DNA from: an uncultured Clostridia bacterium
GTDB taxonomy: Bacteria; Bacillota; Clostridia; UBA1212
Length of the DNA: 34,408 nucleotides
Direction: 5' to 3'
Assembly (NCBI GenBank): GCA_947304585.1
Contig: CAMZBI010000023.1
Coordinates: 1-34,408, forward strand
A program made the translations under genes and the position numbers. Below are positions 24,339 through 31,885 of this stretch, one piece after another. Within the stretch, counting starts at the first letter, position 1. Each line of letters starts with the position of its first letter. The notes under the pieces are model-generated. The model was not told the DNA's origin and made no database searches. It saw nothing but the letters and a program-made list of their open reading frames with translations.

Positions 24339-25616
24339 TCATGCAACAGAATTGGCGGCTCCGCTTCTCCGCGCAACGTCGGCCTCGTAAGCGTTGTTGA
24401 TTCTGATGTAACGTTCATCCTCGGTGATGTTATACCATGTGGTATGAACAGGCTTTCCGCCTCTTCGGAAGATAATGACGGTGCCAACGGGCATATACAT
24501 TATGTCGGAAAGAGGTCTGTCGGCTCTGATACTAACGTTGCGCTGGGTGGTCTGGTCGTTGCTTCCCATATACACGTAGCTGTCGCAGTTGTTGATAATG
24601 GTCGTGGCATTGTCGGCGCCGTACATGCTGGAAAGCTGAGATTCGGACTGGAGCAGCAGGGTGACGGATATCCCCTTTTCTCTGAAAATGCTGATGTATT
24701 CGGCAAAATTCAGTATCCTTCCGCCTGTGGCGAAATCGTCACAAAGGATGTGGACGGGAATCGGCAGGACGCCCCTTGGCTGGTCCTCGGCAAACTCAAA
24801 GAGTTCCTTTATCGCCTGTCCGTAAAAAACGTTCAGCAGAGTCTGGAGCGACGGGTTCACGGGGCTTGTGGTCACGAAGAGCACCGTCTTTTTCTTTGCC
24901 ACATCGGCAAATCTTACCCTATTCCCCTTTCTGAGCAGTTCTTTTATGTCAGGCGGGAATATCTTGTCGATGGCGGTGTTGAGCGCCGTATAGACGCACT
25001 GAATCGTTCTGGGCGGGTTTGTGATGAAGGTCTTCCAGCAGCTCACTGCGAAGCAGCCAGGGTCCTCTTCCTCAAGCCTTGCAAAAGCCGCGTCATGGGT
25101 AGAGCGGGCCTCGTCTCTCATCAGATTCAGTTTGAGAGCCTCGTGAAAATCCAGCACGTCCGCAAAAGTCGGGTCTTTGACTTTTCTCAAAACGTAGCCG
25201 ATTTCCGCCGACAGCAGGGATATCGCACTCCTGTCCCAAAAGGGGTCGCTCTTAAAAGACTCTTTGCCCGATTGTATCACTATGGACTCGGCAAGGTGGG
25301 TGATGTCGATGCTCGACTTTACATACGCCAACGGGTCGTAGCCAACGTTTCCCTCGCTGCAATTGGCAAAGTCCAGGTCCAAAACTTCGTATCCCCTCTC
25401 CGCCATCATCTGTTTGTACTTATGAACTATCCTTCTTTTTGTGACTGTGCAGATAAGGCTCGTATTGAAAGTCTCCAGGAGACGGGGCTCTGTGACGGAC
25501 ATGGTCTTGCCGCTGCCGCTGGTCCCGCAAACGATGATATTGTTGTTCAGATTTGTAACACTGCAATCAGTGCTGAAAATGGCATTCTTGCCAAGAATAA
25601 CTCTGTCTGCTTTCAT
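24339..25616 (-). CDS. VirD4/TraG-like hexameric ATPase without membrane anchor
   Basis: A 425-aa protein of the type IV coupling protein class. Walker A is GTSGSGKT (31-38), Walker B VHILCDDF (288-295), and LLLQSESQL (320-328) matches the QS-x-SQ segment of TraG/VirD4 proteins. Family members are usually about 600 aa with N-terminal TM helices; here the P-loop begins within 31 residues of the start and no TM helix is visible. GGAGGG inside the end of the ClpP-like gene lies 8 nt before the ATG, and only 4 nt separate the genes. No relaxase, VirB4 or other conjugation gene is present. It may pump DNA or protein, perhaps towards the partner protease; that is inference. Confidence 0.85.
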   Translation of the reverse strand: MKADRVILGKNAIFSTDCSVTNLNNNIIVCGTSGSGKTMSVTEPRLLETFNTSLICTVTKRRIVHKYKQMMAERGYEVLDLDFANCSEGNVGYDPLAYVKSSIDITHLAESIVIQSGKESFKSDPFWDRSAISLLSAEIGYVLRKVKDPTFADVLDFHEALKLNLMRDEARSTHDAAFARLEEEDPGCFAVSCWKTFITNPPRTIQCVYTALNTAIDKIFPPDIKELLRKGNRVRFADVAKKKTVLFVTTSPVNPSLQTLLNVFYGQAIKELFEFAEDQPRGVLPIPVHILCDDFATGGRILNFAEYISIFREKGISVTLLLQSESQLSSMYGADNATTIINNCDSYVYMGSNDQTTQRNVSIRADRPLSDIMYMPVGTVIIFRRGGKPVHTTWYNITEDERYIRINNAYEADVARRSGAANSVA

Positions 25617-25620
25617 AGTC

Positions 25621-26208
25621 TTAACCCTCCATCAGTTTTGAAAATTCTACTATCTCGTCGCACAGGCCAAAGGCGATGCTCTCCTCGGGGGTGAAATAGT
25701 GGTCGTACTCAGTGGCCTTTGCCACCTGTTTCTCGGTCTTTCCAGTGTGTTTGGCGATGATTTTGTTCATCTTTTTGCGGGTCTCCAAAAGGCTGTCTGA
25801 TATTGATTTTATGGATGAACTGTTTCCCGAAATGCTGCCGCCAAGCAGAGGCTCGTGGAGCATAAGTTCGCTGTGGGGAAGCATGTACCGTCCGTTGTTG
25901 CCGCAGGCAAAAAGGACCGCCGCCATGCTGTAGGCCTTTCCCGCGCAGAACATCCTTATTGGTGCCTTGCTGGACTGGATTACGTCGTACATAAGCATTC
26001 CTGCGTTGATTTCACCGCCAACAGAATTAATAATGACGTCGATTGGTTCACTGTCGCTTTCATCGTTCAGCTGCAGTATCTGCCTCGCAAAATCGACAGC
26101 CAATTCGGCGTCTATTGTCCTGTCTATAAATATTCGTCTCTTGTTCAGCATGTAGCTGTCCATTGGAACTGTCTGGATTCCCTGACTCGACCTGATTAAA
26201 ACGTTCAT
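25621..26208 (-). CDS. ClpP-like serine protease subunit
   Basis: A 195-aa protein of peptidase family S14, the length of mature ClpP. The triad is intact: Ser94 in GKAYSMAA, His118 in MLHEP, Asp169 in EYDHYF, at spacings close to E. coli ClpP (97/122/171). PIDVIINSVGGEINAG is the oxyanion strand region. Sequence around these motifs is divergent from housekeeping ClpP (KAYSM instead of QAASM), so this is an accessory or phage/element-type paralog. The ATG at 26208 has AGGAGA 7 nt upstream; a longer reading would cross the operator. First gene of the operon with the VirD4-like ATPase. No ClpX, ClpA or ClpC gene is in the window. Confidence 0.9.
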   Translation of the reverse strand: MNVLIRSSQGIQTVPMDSYMLNKRRIFIDRTIDAELAVDFARQILQLNDESDSEPIDVIINSVGGEINAGMLMYDVIQSSKAPIRMFCAGKAYSMAAVLFACGNNGRYMLPHSELMLHEPLLGGSISGNSSSIKSISDSLLETRKKMNKIIAKHTGKTEKQVAKATEYDHYFTPEESIAFGLCDEIVEFSKLMEG

Positions 26209-26234
26209 GGTGTATCTCCTTTCATCTGTAAAGC

Positions 26235-26262
26235 GGTATACTGTAAGGCAGTATACATACAA
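26235..26262 (-). promoter_or_regulatory. Promoter of the ClpP/VirD4-like operon
   Basis: Minus strand TTGTAT (26257-26262), 16 nt, TATACC (26235-26240). The spacer and -10 are taken up by a perfect palindrome, implying tight repression. A TATACT within the spacer is a second possible -10. Confidence 0.45.
26236..26256. promoter_or_regulatory. Operator-like palindrome in the ClpP/VirD4-like promoter
   Basis: Perfect inverted repeat GTATACTG-TAAGG-CAGTATAC. The size and symmetry suit a dimeric helix-turn-helix repressor of the XRE/phage type. No such regulator gene lies in the window. Confidence 0.6.
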
Positions 26263-26499
26263 AAGATAATTTTGATACGGATCGGGCTGTTAAGGGAAAC
26301 TGACAAATATCTCCCCGTTCACCGGATCGTTTCTGACGAAGTGTGTTGTGATAATTGTTTCTGATATGTCAAAAAAGGAAATTTATTAGAATCTTTTTGT
26401 AACAATAACCGTTTTCATGCCGGGAAGCGACCTTGTTTCGCTTCCGTGAGTGTAATGTACCAGCAAAAAAGTGAATATTAAAGTGGGAAATTAAAAAAA
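26263..26499. other. Intergenic stretch without genes
   Basis: A/T-rich, no convincing ORF. One perfect hairpin, GGAAGCGA-CCTTGTT-TCGCTTCC (26423-26445), has no T-tract on either side. Nothing else recognised. Confidence 0.5.
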
Positions 26500-26702
26500 G
26501 TTAAAAGTTAACAGTGAAGAGTGAGTGCGTCGTTTCGCTCCGCAAGTGGGTGTGCCTCTCGGCACAAGCGGGTGCGGCTGTCGCCGCAAATTGACAAAAC
26601 CGACGCCGCGTAATGCAACAAAGTGCATTTCTGCGGCGCCGGCCACTATTGTCTATTAACCGTTAACTATTCATTCTTCACTGTTAACTATTCACTCTTC
26701 AC
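26500..26702. repeat. MITE-like foldback element of heptamer arrays and hairpins
   Basis: Left side (26500-26527) carries heptamers in register (GTTAAAA, GTTAACA, GTGAAGA, GTGAGTG). The right side (26647-26702) carries eight (TATTGTC, TATTAAC, CGTTAAC, TATTCAT, TCTTCAC, TGTTAAC, TATTCAC, TCTTCAC). Left 26507-26525 is the inverted complement of right 26671-26689 with one mismatch. Between them are hairpins GTGCC-TCTC-GGCAC and TGCGGC-TGTC-GCCGCA, spaced by AAGTGGG/AAGCGGG, and a nested palindrome at about 26600-26640 (CGCCGC/GCGGCG enclosing ATGCA/TGCAT). No coding capacity. It shares modules with 7625-7824. Confidence 0.75.
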
Positions 26703-26722
26703 TGCAAAGCCTCGCTTTGCCC

Positions 26723-29131
26723 TCAGCCCATATCCGCCACGATCACCTTGATGGTTGCCTCGAATCCCATGTACTTGGCGGTTATCACGGTCTCGCCAAT
26801 ACCTTTTGGCGTCACCTGGCCGGAGCTGCTTACCGAAATAATATTTTCGTCCCAGCCGGAGAGTTCCACCTCCTGGCTCCAGTTGGCGAGGGCAGCGGGG
26901 TAATCTTTTGAATTGGCGCCGGTGATGCTGGATTTGTTGCCCCAGAGCATCAGGTACTCGTTGCGGGCGCTTTTGGCGATGAAGGCCGGTTGCTTTTTCT
27001 CCCTTTTTAAGTAGAAAGTCAGGGTGTCCACCTCGGGGTAAAACTCCACGGGGGCGGAATTGTCGAGATAGGCGGGAACAACTGCGATCTCGCACATCAG
27101 ATCCTCGTATTTGATGTACAGCCGCTCCACGCTGTCCGAGAGAAGCTTCACGGAATGCTTCTTTTCGTCAACTTTGAGCTTTGTATTGTCGTAGAAATAC
27201 TCGAGTTTCTTGTAGTCGTCGTTAGTAAACTCGTAGCGGCCTCCGGCCCTGGTGAGAGCTGCGATGGTAAAAGTGTAAGACTTTGACTTGTTCGTGACAT
27301 CAATGTTCCTTGAACCGTTATATTCAGCCCTTATCTGGGAGACCGCCGGGGTGTGTTCCTTGTCAAGGTTGTTTCTGCCGCTGCTGCTGCTGGAGATCAC
27401 GTTTTCCGGGTGGTCGTAGCTGTCGGTACCCACGAAAACGATTGGCGTGAGTCTGGTGGGCCAGTTGCCCCAGTCGAAACCGTCGGGCTGGTAAGCGTAG
27501 CCGATGTATTGCTGGGTGTTGAAAATGTCGATGTGGCCTGCGGGGTCCCCGGTGATGCCCATATTGTGGATTCGTGTCTGGATGTTGGAGCCCTTTTCGG
27601 TGTGGCTTAGAACAGACTCCTGACGGAACCAGAGGCCGTCGAAGGAGGTCATTATATGAACGTAGCATTTGTCGGTGAAGCGGGAGGCGGTGGCAACGGA
27701 GAGGAAGCAGTTGTAGGCGTCAACGAATTTCACGTCGCAGCTGTCCTCGGCGCTTTCGTGCTTGTACATGATCCCACGGTACTGAAGGGTGGCGGGCCAG
27801 TTCGGGTCGCTCGCATCGGCGGTGTAGACCTTCGTAAAATCGCCAACGTTGTCGTTGCAGGAGACGTAGAGGTAGAGGGTGCCGCCTACGACCACAGAAG
27901 AGCCCTCCCCGCAGCCCCACTTCTCCTTGAGACCGTCATAGGTAACGATTGGCTTCGGGTCGCCGTAGCCCCAGCCTGAGCCTGTCCACTTCTCGACAAA
28001 CGCACCCTGGGGGGTCTTGCTCCTCGCCACGAAAAGGTTGTTGTCAAGGCCGTCGTGCCAAAGGATCGTGGTGTAGGTTGCGTAATAGTATTCGCCAATT
28101 TTGATCACGCCGGGGTCGCAGGACCAGTTCCAGTCCTCCGCAGAAGAGGTGGGCCTCACTGCGCCGGTGTCCTGGGTCCAGGTGATGCCGCCGTCGTAGG
28201 ATCGTCTGTATTTGCCCCAGTCTATCTCGCCGCTCACCGCGGCGTTGGAGGCCAGCCAGGCGTCGATGGAACCGTCTTCGTTTATGATCATTGAGGGCCC
28301 GTATCTGTAGCCGCCGCCGGGGTAGATGAGCCAGCCGTCGTTGGCGCACTTGAAGATCGCCTCGTTTTCCGGGACTTTGTTCTTAATGTAGGCGTTTTCC
28401 AGCGTGTATTTGCTGCCTCTGGAAACGGGATACAGACTGCCGTCCTTCTTGATACACTGGACAACGTTCATCCTCATTGCATTGGAGACCACCTGGGCGT
28501 ATTCCGCGTAAGTGACTGTGTCGCTGTTCTTTTTTGCAAGGTCAATGTAGTTGGAAAGACCGGTCTTCGCGGCAAGCTTTGCCACGCCAAAGGAATCCGC
28601 ATATTCCCTGTAGCCAAGGGCATAAAGAGCGCCTCTCAGCACCTCGCCATAGGTCACCGGATCGTTCGGCCTGAAATTATTGTCCTTGGACCGCAGCATG
28701 TAACCCTGGTTCACCGCGATCTCCGCGTGGACCATGTCGTCGGAAAACCTGCCGACGTCTGCGTAGTCGTTGGCACAGATGTAATATTTCTCCTGGGCCG
28801 CAAAGCCTGACCAGTAGATCACGTCGTATGCAAATTCTTTTCTGGTCACGTTGGCGGCGGGGTCGGCCTTGGTGTTTTTGATCAGCTTGTCGCCGGAAAG
28901 CCTTGTAAGGATGGCCTCGCCGTTGCCGTCGTCCGCGAGTGGGTCGTCTGAAGTGTTCATGCCCGTGAGGTCTTCGTCGGGGATGGAATAAACCGGCTCC
29001 TTCGTGGGTTCGGGACTTGCGGTCGCGGGGACAGGTGTTGCAGCATTCTGCTCTTCCGGCTTGCACCCGCCAATGCAGGAACCGATCATCAATATCATAA
29101 GCAACAGGGCAATTATCCTTCTGGCAGTCAT
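26723..29131 (-). CDS. Surface lipoprotein with SLH, five-bladed-propeller-like and Ig-like domains
   Basis: An 802-aa protein. Signal peptide with lipobox I-G-G-C (Cys23), Pro/Thr linker to about 45, S-layer-homology repeats about 95-222 (VTRKEFAYDVIYW, NFRPNDPVTYGEVLRGALYAL, TVTYAEYAQVVSNAM), then a long region about 258-600 rich in Trp, Tyr and Asp with sialidase/GH43-like turns (SYDGGITWTQD, DPGVIKIGEYYYATYTT, GEGSSVVVGGTLYLYVS), and a C-terminal bacterial Ig-like (BIG2) fold about 722-802 (SVSSSGQVTPKGIGETVITAKY). It probably binds or cleaves a glycan at the cell surface. The ATG at 29131 has GGAGGAG 7 nt upstream. Own promoter at 29198-29226. Catalytic activity of the propeller is unproven. 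Confidence 0.8.
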   Translation of the reverse strand: MTARRIIALLLMILMIGSCIGGCKPEEQNAATPVPATASPEPTKEPVYSIPDEDLTGMNTSDDPLADDGNGEAILTRLSGDKLIKNTKADPAANVTRKEFAYDVIYWSGFAAQEKYYICANDYADVGRFSDDMVHAEIAVNQGYMLRSKDNNFRPNDPVTYGEVLRGALYALGYREYADSFGVAKLAAKTGLSNYIDLAKKNSDTVTYAEYAQVVSNAMRMNVVQCIKKDGSLYPVSRGSKYTLENAYIKNKVPENEAIFKCANDGWLIYPGGGYRYGPSMIINEDGSIDAWLASNAAVSGEIDWGKYRRSYDGGITWTQDTGAVRPTSSAEDWNWSCDPGVIKIGEYYYATYTTILWHDGLDNNLFVARSKTPQGAFVEKWTGSGWGYGDPKPIVTYDGLKEKWGCGEGSSVVVGGTLYLYVSCNDNVGDFTKVYTADASDPNWPATLQYRGIMYKHESAEDSCDVKFVDAYNCFLSVATASRFTDKCYVHIMTSFDGLWFRQESVLSHTEKGSNIQTRIHNMGITGDPAGHIDIFNTQQYIGYAYQPDGFDWGNWPTRLTPIVFVGTDSYDHPENVISSSSSGRNNLDKEHTPAVSQIRAEYNGSRNIDVTNKSKSYTFTIAALTRAGGRYEFTNDDYKKLEYFYDNTKLKVDEKKHSVKLLSDSVERLYIKYEDLMCEIAVVPAYLDNSAPVEFYPEVDTLTFYLKREKKQPAFIAKSARNEYLMLWGNKSSITGANSKDYPAALANWSQEVELSGWDENIISVSSSGQVTPKGIGETVITAKYMGFEATIKVIVADMG

Positions 29132-29162
29132 TTCAGTTCTCCTCCGTTTTGTACAATACACG

Positions 29163-29174
29163 TTTGCATGCAAA
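29163..29174. promoter_or_regulatory. Palindrome TTTGCATGCAAA in the leader of the SLH lipoprotein gene
   Basis: Perfect 12-bp palindrome 24-35 nt downstream of the predicted -10, the same relative place as the palindrome of the solute-binding protein gene. Possible operator; too short to be certain. Confidence 0.35.
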
Positions 29175-29197
29175 ACAAGCATCTCATTTCTGACCTA

Positions 29198-29226
29198 ATT
29201 TTAGCAGTATTTATGGTCACTTTCAA
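29198..29226 (-). promoter_or_regulatory. Sigma-A promoter of the SLH lipoprotein gene
   Basis: Minus strand TTGAAA (29221-29226), 17 nt, TAAAAT (29198-29203), with a leader of about 60 nt. Confidence 0.6.
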
Positions 29227-29277
29227 CCTGTATCCCGGCCAGAAGCGGTTAACACAGGCTGTATTATATGCAGAAGG

Positions 29278-29316
29278 AAAGACAGCCCCGCCGCGTTGAA
29301 CGGTTGGACTGTCTTT
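29278..29316 (-). terminator. Terminator of the LamG-like lipoprotein gene
   Basis: AAAGACAG pairs with CTGTCTTT, with further G/C pairing inside; on the minus strand TTTCCTT follows. It closely resembles the hairpin at 33392-33427 in stem and loop. Confidence 0.6.
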
Positions 29317-29352
29317 CGGTATACTGTGTTATACGTTTCAAAACATCACTGA

Positions 29353-29366
29353 GCGCAGCGCTGCGC
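29353..29366. repeat. Perfect GC palindrome downstream of the LamG-like gene
   Basis: GCGCAGC-GCTGCGC, 12 nt past the stop codon. Its half-site equals the GCGCAGCGC module of the hairpin repeats at 7625-7824, so it may be a lone unit of that family. Confidence 0.45.
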
Positions 29367-29377
29367 CGGGTGTTCCG

Positions 29378-30259
29378 TCAGGATTCTGCTTTGAGAGTGC
29401 CAACGGCCTGAGCATTGGCGGCAAGTTCCTCAGCGGTAAGCGCTCTTTCGTAGAAACGAAGCGACCGGATGGTGGCGTCGTAGGACTTGGCGGGGTCGTT
29501 GTGGCCGATGAAAAACGTGCTGGTGGCGTCAAGAGTGGCCTTTGCATCGACCTCGGAGAGCAGTTCACCGTCGGAATAGATACGGATCTTCTCGCCAAGC
29601 TTGAACGTGACGGCAATGGTCTTGTTGTTGACCGACGCAAATCCTGCTCCGGCTTTCTGAGGACGGGCGTTGGAAGGAGACGTCTTGAACTCGATGGCGT
29701 TGTTTGCGTTGCGGATGAACAGTGCGAACTGGTCGTTGGGCAACACGTTCAAAAGCGTTGCAAAGTTGGTGCCGGTGACGGTAAGGTCTGCGACAGTGTA
29801 TTCCACCGTGAACTCTTCGCCGTTGATGAGTTCAAGCAACTCGTCGGGCATTACTATCTTGGCGGCGCTGATCTTCAGTCCGTCTTCGGTCCAGGAGGCT
29901 GATTCGTCCAGCATAAAGTCAATATCGTTGCCGTTGCCCGTAAGGTCTTCCCAGAGCTCGGTTTCAAGATCCTGGCCTCTCACCGTGTTGTAGTATCCCT
30001 CAAAAAGAGCTACCAGGCCGTCGGTCACGTAGGGGTTGACAATTACGGGGATTGGCGCTTCTGTCGGTACTTCGGTGGGAACTTCCGTGGGTGCCTCGGT
30101 GGGAGCTTCAGTCGGAGCCTCGGTGGCGGGTGCTTCAGTCACCGGAACTTCGGTGGCAGGAATTTCGGTAGGTGTGGGGTCTTCCTTCGGTGTGGTGCAG
30201 GAGACCGCGGTAAATGCGATCATTAATATTGCCAATACAATTACGATTGCTTTTTTCAT
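29378..30259 (-). CDS. LamG-like surface lipoprotein
   Basis: A 293-aa lipoprotein: signal peptide ending T-A-V-S-C (Cys21), a Thr/Glu/Ala/Pro repeat linker (about 30-68, units TEAP and TEVP), and a concanavalin-A-like/LamG domain (about 75-285) with LVALFEGYYNTVRGQD, WEDLTGNGND, IRIYSDGELLSEV and the closing SLRFYERALTAEELAAN that marks LamG/laminin-type jelly rolls. It would bind carbohydrate or protein at the cell surface and has no catalytic motif. GAAAGGG precedes the ATG. Own promoter and terminator; the SLH lipoprotein gene follows on the same strand as a separate unit. Confidence 0.82.
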   Translation of the reverse strand: MKKAIVIVLAILMIAFTAVSCTTPKEDPTPTEIPATEVPVTEAPATEAPTEAPTEAPTEVPTEVPTEAPIPVIVNPYVTDGLVALFEGYYNTVRGQDLETELWEDLTGNGNDIDFMLDESASWTEDGLKISAAKIVMPDELLELINGEEFTVEYTVADLTVTGTNFATLLNVLPNDQFALFIRNANNAIEFKTSPSNARPQKAGAGFASVNNKTIAVTFKLGEKIRIYSDGELLSEVDAKATLDATSTFFIGHNDPAKSYDATIRSLRFYERALTAEELAANAQAVGTLKAES

Positions 30260-30290
30260 GTTTTTTAACCCTTTCCTGTGAGTTTTCTAT

Positions 30291-30319
30291 ATTATATCAC
30301 GTTTTCTTTCCCGAAAACA
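30291..30319 (-). promoter_or_regulatory. Promoter of the LamG-like lipoprotein gene
   Basis: Minus strand TATAAT (30291-30296) preceded by GTGA, with a weak -35 TGTTTT (30314-30319) at 17 nt. The -10 is perfect; the -35 is poor. Confidence 0.5.
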
Positions 30320-30593
30320 GTACATTTCAATATTCTTCATCCATTTTGCGAAATTATCGGCTTTCTTACCTGGAGTCAACGCAATTACAGTATTGAGTCC
30401 GCTTTCATCGACAACGTCGGTATTGTAAAAGTTTTTCCGTCTCTTGCTTTAAACTTCAGTTGTTTGCAAATTGCAATCAACTGCGGATTCATTTTTTAAC
30501 TGTTGCCAAACAGACACGCGGGCTTGTGCCTCTTCTGACATGTGTTTGGTTTTGCAGTTAACCTCCGGGTTAACCTCCGCTTGCGGACAGAGA
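30320..30593. other. Intergenic stretch without genes
   Basis: No credible ORF. It holds a short direct repeat of GTTAACCTCC (two copies about 30556-30577) and the small palindrome TCCGC-TT-GCGGA just upstream of the DUF2264 promoter, possible activator or repressor half-sites. Nothing else recognised. Confidence 0.4.
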
Positions 30594-30622
30594 TTGAATT
30601 CTTCGCCTGTTTGCGCTAATAT
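30594..30622 (+). promoter_or_regulatory. Sigma-A promoter of the DUF2264 gene
   Basis: TTGAAT (30594-30599), 17 nt, TAATAT (30617-30622), about 37 nt before the ATG. Confidence 0.65.
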
Positions 30623-30629
30623 GAGCGCA
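30612..30629. promoter_or_regulatory. Operator-like palindrome over the -10 of the DUF2264 promoter
   Basis: TGCGCT-AATATG-AGCGCA, a perfect inverted repeat whose loop contains part of the -10. It fits a repressor site for a sugar-responsive regulator. No regulator gene is adjacent. Confidence 0.55.
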
Positions 30630-30658
30630 GGAAATCATTTATTTCTGGAGGGATCGAA

Positions 30659-31849
30659 ATGAACACCGGCCTTGAAGAACGCAAATACTGGGTGGAGACC
30701 CTTATAAAGATCATCTCCCCAGTCCTCACCTGCGGCGCTGCACGGGAATTAAAGCTCCGAATGCCCAAATACAACCCGGCGCTTTGGGACATCGCACTGA
30801 AAGATAAATATGCATATCTGGAGGCGGTCAGCCGGACGCTTTGCGGCGCTGCACCGTGGCTGGGAACACCGCAACTTGACCCCGAAGAAGAAGCGCAGCG
30901 GCAGATATTTGCGGAATTGGCCAGGAAGGCCATAGACGCCATCACGGACCCCGCTTCTCCTGATAAGGCTGAGTTCTACGTTTCCGTCAAAGACAACGGC
31001 GGCAATCCCTACAGCCAGTCACTGGTGGACGCCGCGTTTCTTGCCCATGCGATCGTCCGCGCAAAAACCGAGCTTTTTGACAAACTGGAGTCCCGGGTAA
31101 AGCGCAATCTGATCAATTGCATTAAGGAAACACGTGGCATCCGTCCCGCCCACAACAACTGGATGCTCTTCTCCGGCATGGTGGAGGCTGCTCTTTACTT
31201 AATGGGTGAAACTCCGGACCTGATGCGGGTGGACGCATGTCTTTTCCAGCACGAGCAGTGGTACAAGGGCGACGGCGTGTACGGCGACGGGCCGGCTTTC
31301 CACTGGGACTACTACAACAGTTACGTGATCCAGCCCATGTTCGTTGACATCTGCCGGGTGTTTGCGGATGAGTTCCCCGAAGGCGGCAACGGTCAAAAAC
31401 GCCTTGCCAATGCCCTCACCCGGGCCTCCCGCTATGCAGTCCAGCAGGAACGGCTCATCGCCCCCGACGGCACGTTCCCGGTGATCGGGCGGTCAATAAC
31501 GTACCGCACCGGTGCATTTCAGCTGCTGGCTCAGGCGGTTCTTCAGGGATTCGTACCGGAAAGCATAAACAAAGGCGGCATTCGCACCGCCTTGACCAAG
31601 GTTATTCACCGCTGTTTTGATTCCGACGCCAATTTTGACAGCGACGGCTGGCTAAGGATCGGCCTTTGCGGCGATCAGCCCTCCTTGGGTGAACTGTACA
31701 TCTGCACAGGAAGTCTTTACCTTTGCACAACAGGTTTCCTGCCGCTGGGTCTCCCTTCGGACAACGAATTCTGGACCTGTCCCCCGGCCAAGCACACTTC
31801 CGAGCGTGTCTGGGCGGGAGAGAATATTCCTGCGGACCACTCGATCTGA
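30659..31849 (+). CDS. DUF2264 domain protein
   Basis: A 396-aa cytoplasmic protein matching the DUF2264 family: RKYWVETLIKIISPVL, NNWMLFSGMVEAALY, the HEQWYKGDGVYGDGPAFHWDYYNSYVIQPM block and GRSITYRTGAFQLLAQAVLQ. These are helix-rich, probably (alpha/alpha)n toroid, proteins found with polysaccharide and uronate breakdown genes; some relatives are considered glycoside hydrolases. The conserved Asp, His and Tyr residues in the DGPAFHWDYYNSY block are likely active-site residues. GGAGGG precedes the ATG. Stand-alone gene under a palindrome-controlled promoter. Confidence 0.85.
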   Translation: MNTGLEERKYWVETLIKIISPVLTCGAARELKLRMPKYNPALWDIALKDKYAYLEAVSRTLCGAAPWLGTPQLDPEEEAQRQIFAELARKAIDAITDPASPDKAEFYVSVKDNGGNPYSQSLVDAAFLAHAIVRAKTELFDKLESRVKRNLINCIKETRGIRPAHNNWMLFSGMVEAALYLMGETPDLMRVDACLFQHEQWYKGDGVYGDGPAFHWDYYNSYVIQPMFVDICRVFADEFPEGGNGQKRLANALTRASRYAVQQERLIAPDGTFPVIGRSITYRTGAFQLLAQAVLQGFVPESINKGGIRTALTKVIHRCFDSDANFDSDGWLRIGLCGDQPSLGELYICTGSLYLCTTGFLPLGLPSDNEFWTCPPAKHTSERVWAGENIPADHSI

Positions 31850-31885
31850 AACAAGTAACGTTTTTGAAATACAATAGGCCGCTTA

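Noticed and set aside
24339..25616. Conjugative element core
   Set aside because: Only a coupling-protein-like ATPase is present; no relaxase, VirB4, integrase or att repeats were found.
24294..25694. Long open frame (466 codons) on the plus strand
   Set aside because: Antisense to the VirD4-like ATPase gene, with no domain signature and crossing the operon's own junctions.
26423..26445. Terminator
   Set aside because: A perfect hairpin but no T-tract on either strand and no gene ending nearby.
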